Source of the DNA: Candidatus Eiseniibacteriota bacterium
Lineage (GTDB): Bacteria; Joyebacterota; Joyebacteria; Joyebacterales; Joyebacteraceae
Assembly: GCA_030609605.1 (NCBI GenBank)
Contig: JAUWBY010000141.1
Location: 1 to 6,217, forward strand
Reading direction: 5' to 3'
Length of the DNA stretch: 6,217 bases
Shown here: one piece after another, positions 6,050-6,217 of the stretch
Position numbering within the stretch: the stretch's first letter is position 1
Layout of the letters: the number at the start of each line of letters is the position of its first letter
Translations under genes and position numbers: made by a program
Notes under the pieces: model-generated
Told to the model about the DNA's origin: nothing
Databases searched by the model: none
Seen by the model: the letters and a program-made list of their open reading frames with translations, nothing else

Positions 6050-6093
6050 CATCCACAACACAAAGAACAGCCCGGCCCTTTGGGGCCGGGCTG
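6050..6093 (-). terminator. Intrinsic-type terminator read on the minus strand
   Basis: An 11-bp perfect GC-rich stem, CAGCCCGGCCC (6068-6078) with GGGCCGGGCTG (6083-6093), closes a 4-base loop. Read on the minus strand it is followed by TGTTCTTTGTGTTG, a T-rich tail broken by G and C. It would end a transcript entering from the right of the window and insulate the DUF89 gene. On the plus strand there is no T-run after the stem, so it is not a terminator in that direction. If the gene to the right is on the plus strand instead, the hairpin would be a leader structure. Confidence 0.6.
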
Positions 6094-6105
6094 CGTACGC
6101 AGCCC
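6088..6105. repeat. 18-bp perfect palindrome overlapping the terminator stem
   Basis: GGGCTGCGTACGCAGCCC is its own reverse complement. Its left half, GGGCTG at 6088-6093, is also the end of the adjacent terminator stem. The same six bases can therefore pair with CAGCCC at 6068-6073 or with CAGCCC at 6100-6105. As RNA it would form a 7-bp stem with a GTAC loop. It could be a protein-binding dyad or a competing hairpin. Confidence 0.55.
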
Positions 6106-6217
6106 ATGCGCACGGTGCCGGGTCAAGCTTTGCTGCGGGGCGAAACTCGCCGTTCTCCTGCACTACGGGCTGCTGGACTTCGGCCACGGCTCTGAGCATC
6201 CCCTGTTCTATGAACCG
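6106..6217. other. Unresolved right edge, possible partial gene on either strand
   Basis: No recognisable gene. On the minus strand a frame is open from 6217 down to a stop at 6017-6019. It begins RFIEQGMLRAVAEVQQPVVQ, but it runs straight through the terminator hairpin, so its end at least is doubtful. On the plus strand the codon-aligned opposite frame is open to the edge and reads KLAVLLHYGLLDFGHGSEHP near the end, which looks protein-like. That frame has no ATG or GTG start after the hairpin; the only in-frame starts are TTG 6080 inside the hairpin and ATG 5981 inside the DUF89 gene. On the minus strand another frame has TAG at 6208-6210, so a gene could also end there, making this a 3' untranslated region. 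Confidence 0.3.

Noticed and set aside
5977..6195. 72-codon plus-strand open frame divergent from the DUF89 gene
   Set aside because: It overlaps the DUF89 start and ribosome site, is Arg/Thr/Pro-rich and crosses the hairpin; no support for coding.
6017..6199. 60-codon minus-strand gene starting at ATG 6199
   Set aside because: It would be translated through the 11-bp terminator stem and its T-rich tail, and the frame stays open above 6199, so at best it is the end of a longer gene.

Overview
The window is a moderately GC-rich bacterial chromosome segment with dense, single-domain metabolic genes, strong Shine-Dalgarno sequences (GGAGG type) and short spacers. I see no insertion sequence, integrase, CRISPR array, tRNA or rRNA. 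The lineage cannot be fixed from the sequence. One gene looks leaderless, with a -10-like box directly before its ATG. That habit is common in Actinobacteria and some other deep-branching phyla, so it is only a weak hint.

Left part, minus strand: a two-gene phosphate uptake operon. A DUF47/PhoU-like regulator (1286-1930) is followed 31 bp later by a PiT-family inorganic phosphate transporter (1254 to beyond the left edge). The transporter carries an unusual soluble C-terminal extension that runs off the window.

Middle, plus strand: a divergent metal/metalloid-resistance module. An ArsR-family repressor with a CVC thiolate motif (2168-2602) overlaps by 4 bp (ATGA) a 432-residue COG0701/DUF318 (ArsP-like) permease (2599-3897). 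The roughly 240-bp region between the phosphate and ars-like units is AT-rich near its centre. It holds nested palindromes that look like the ArsR operator laid over a promoter. The layout puts a transporter family that can admit arsenate back to back with a likely arsenic or metal exporter.

Right part: a patatin-like phospholipase-family protein (3931-5061, plus) starts 33 bp after the permease and may have its own leaderless promoter. Its serine/aspartate dyad is intact, but its oxyanion loop is atypical. It converges on a DUF89 damage-control phosphatase-like gene (5139-5990, minus). The 77-bp convergent gap has a 9-bp stem-loop. Beyond the DUF89 start is a strong GC-rich hairpin with a T-rich tail on the minus strand, overlapping an 18-bp perfect palindrome that can pair alternatively with it. 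The last ~110 bp are unresolved: codon-aligned frames are open on both strands, and neither has a convincing start or stop.
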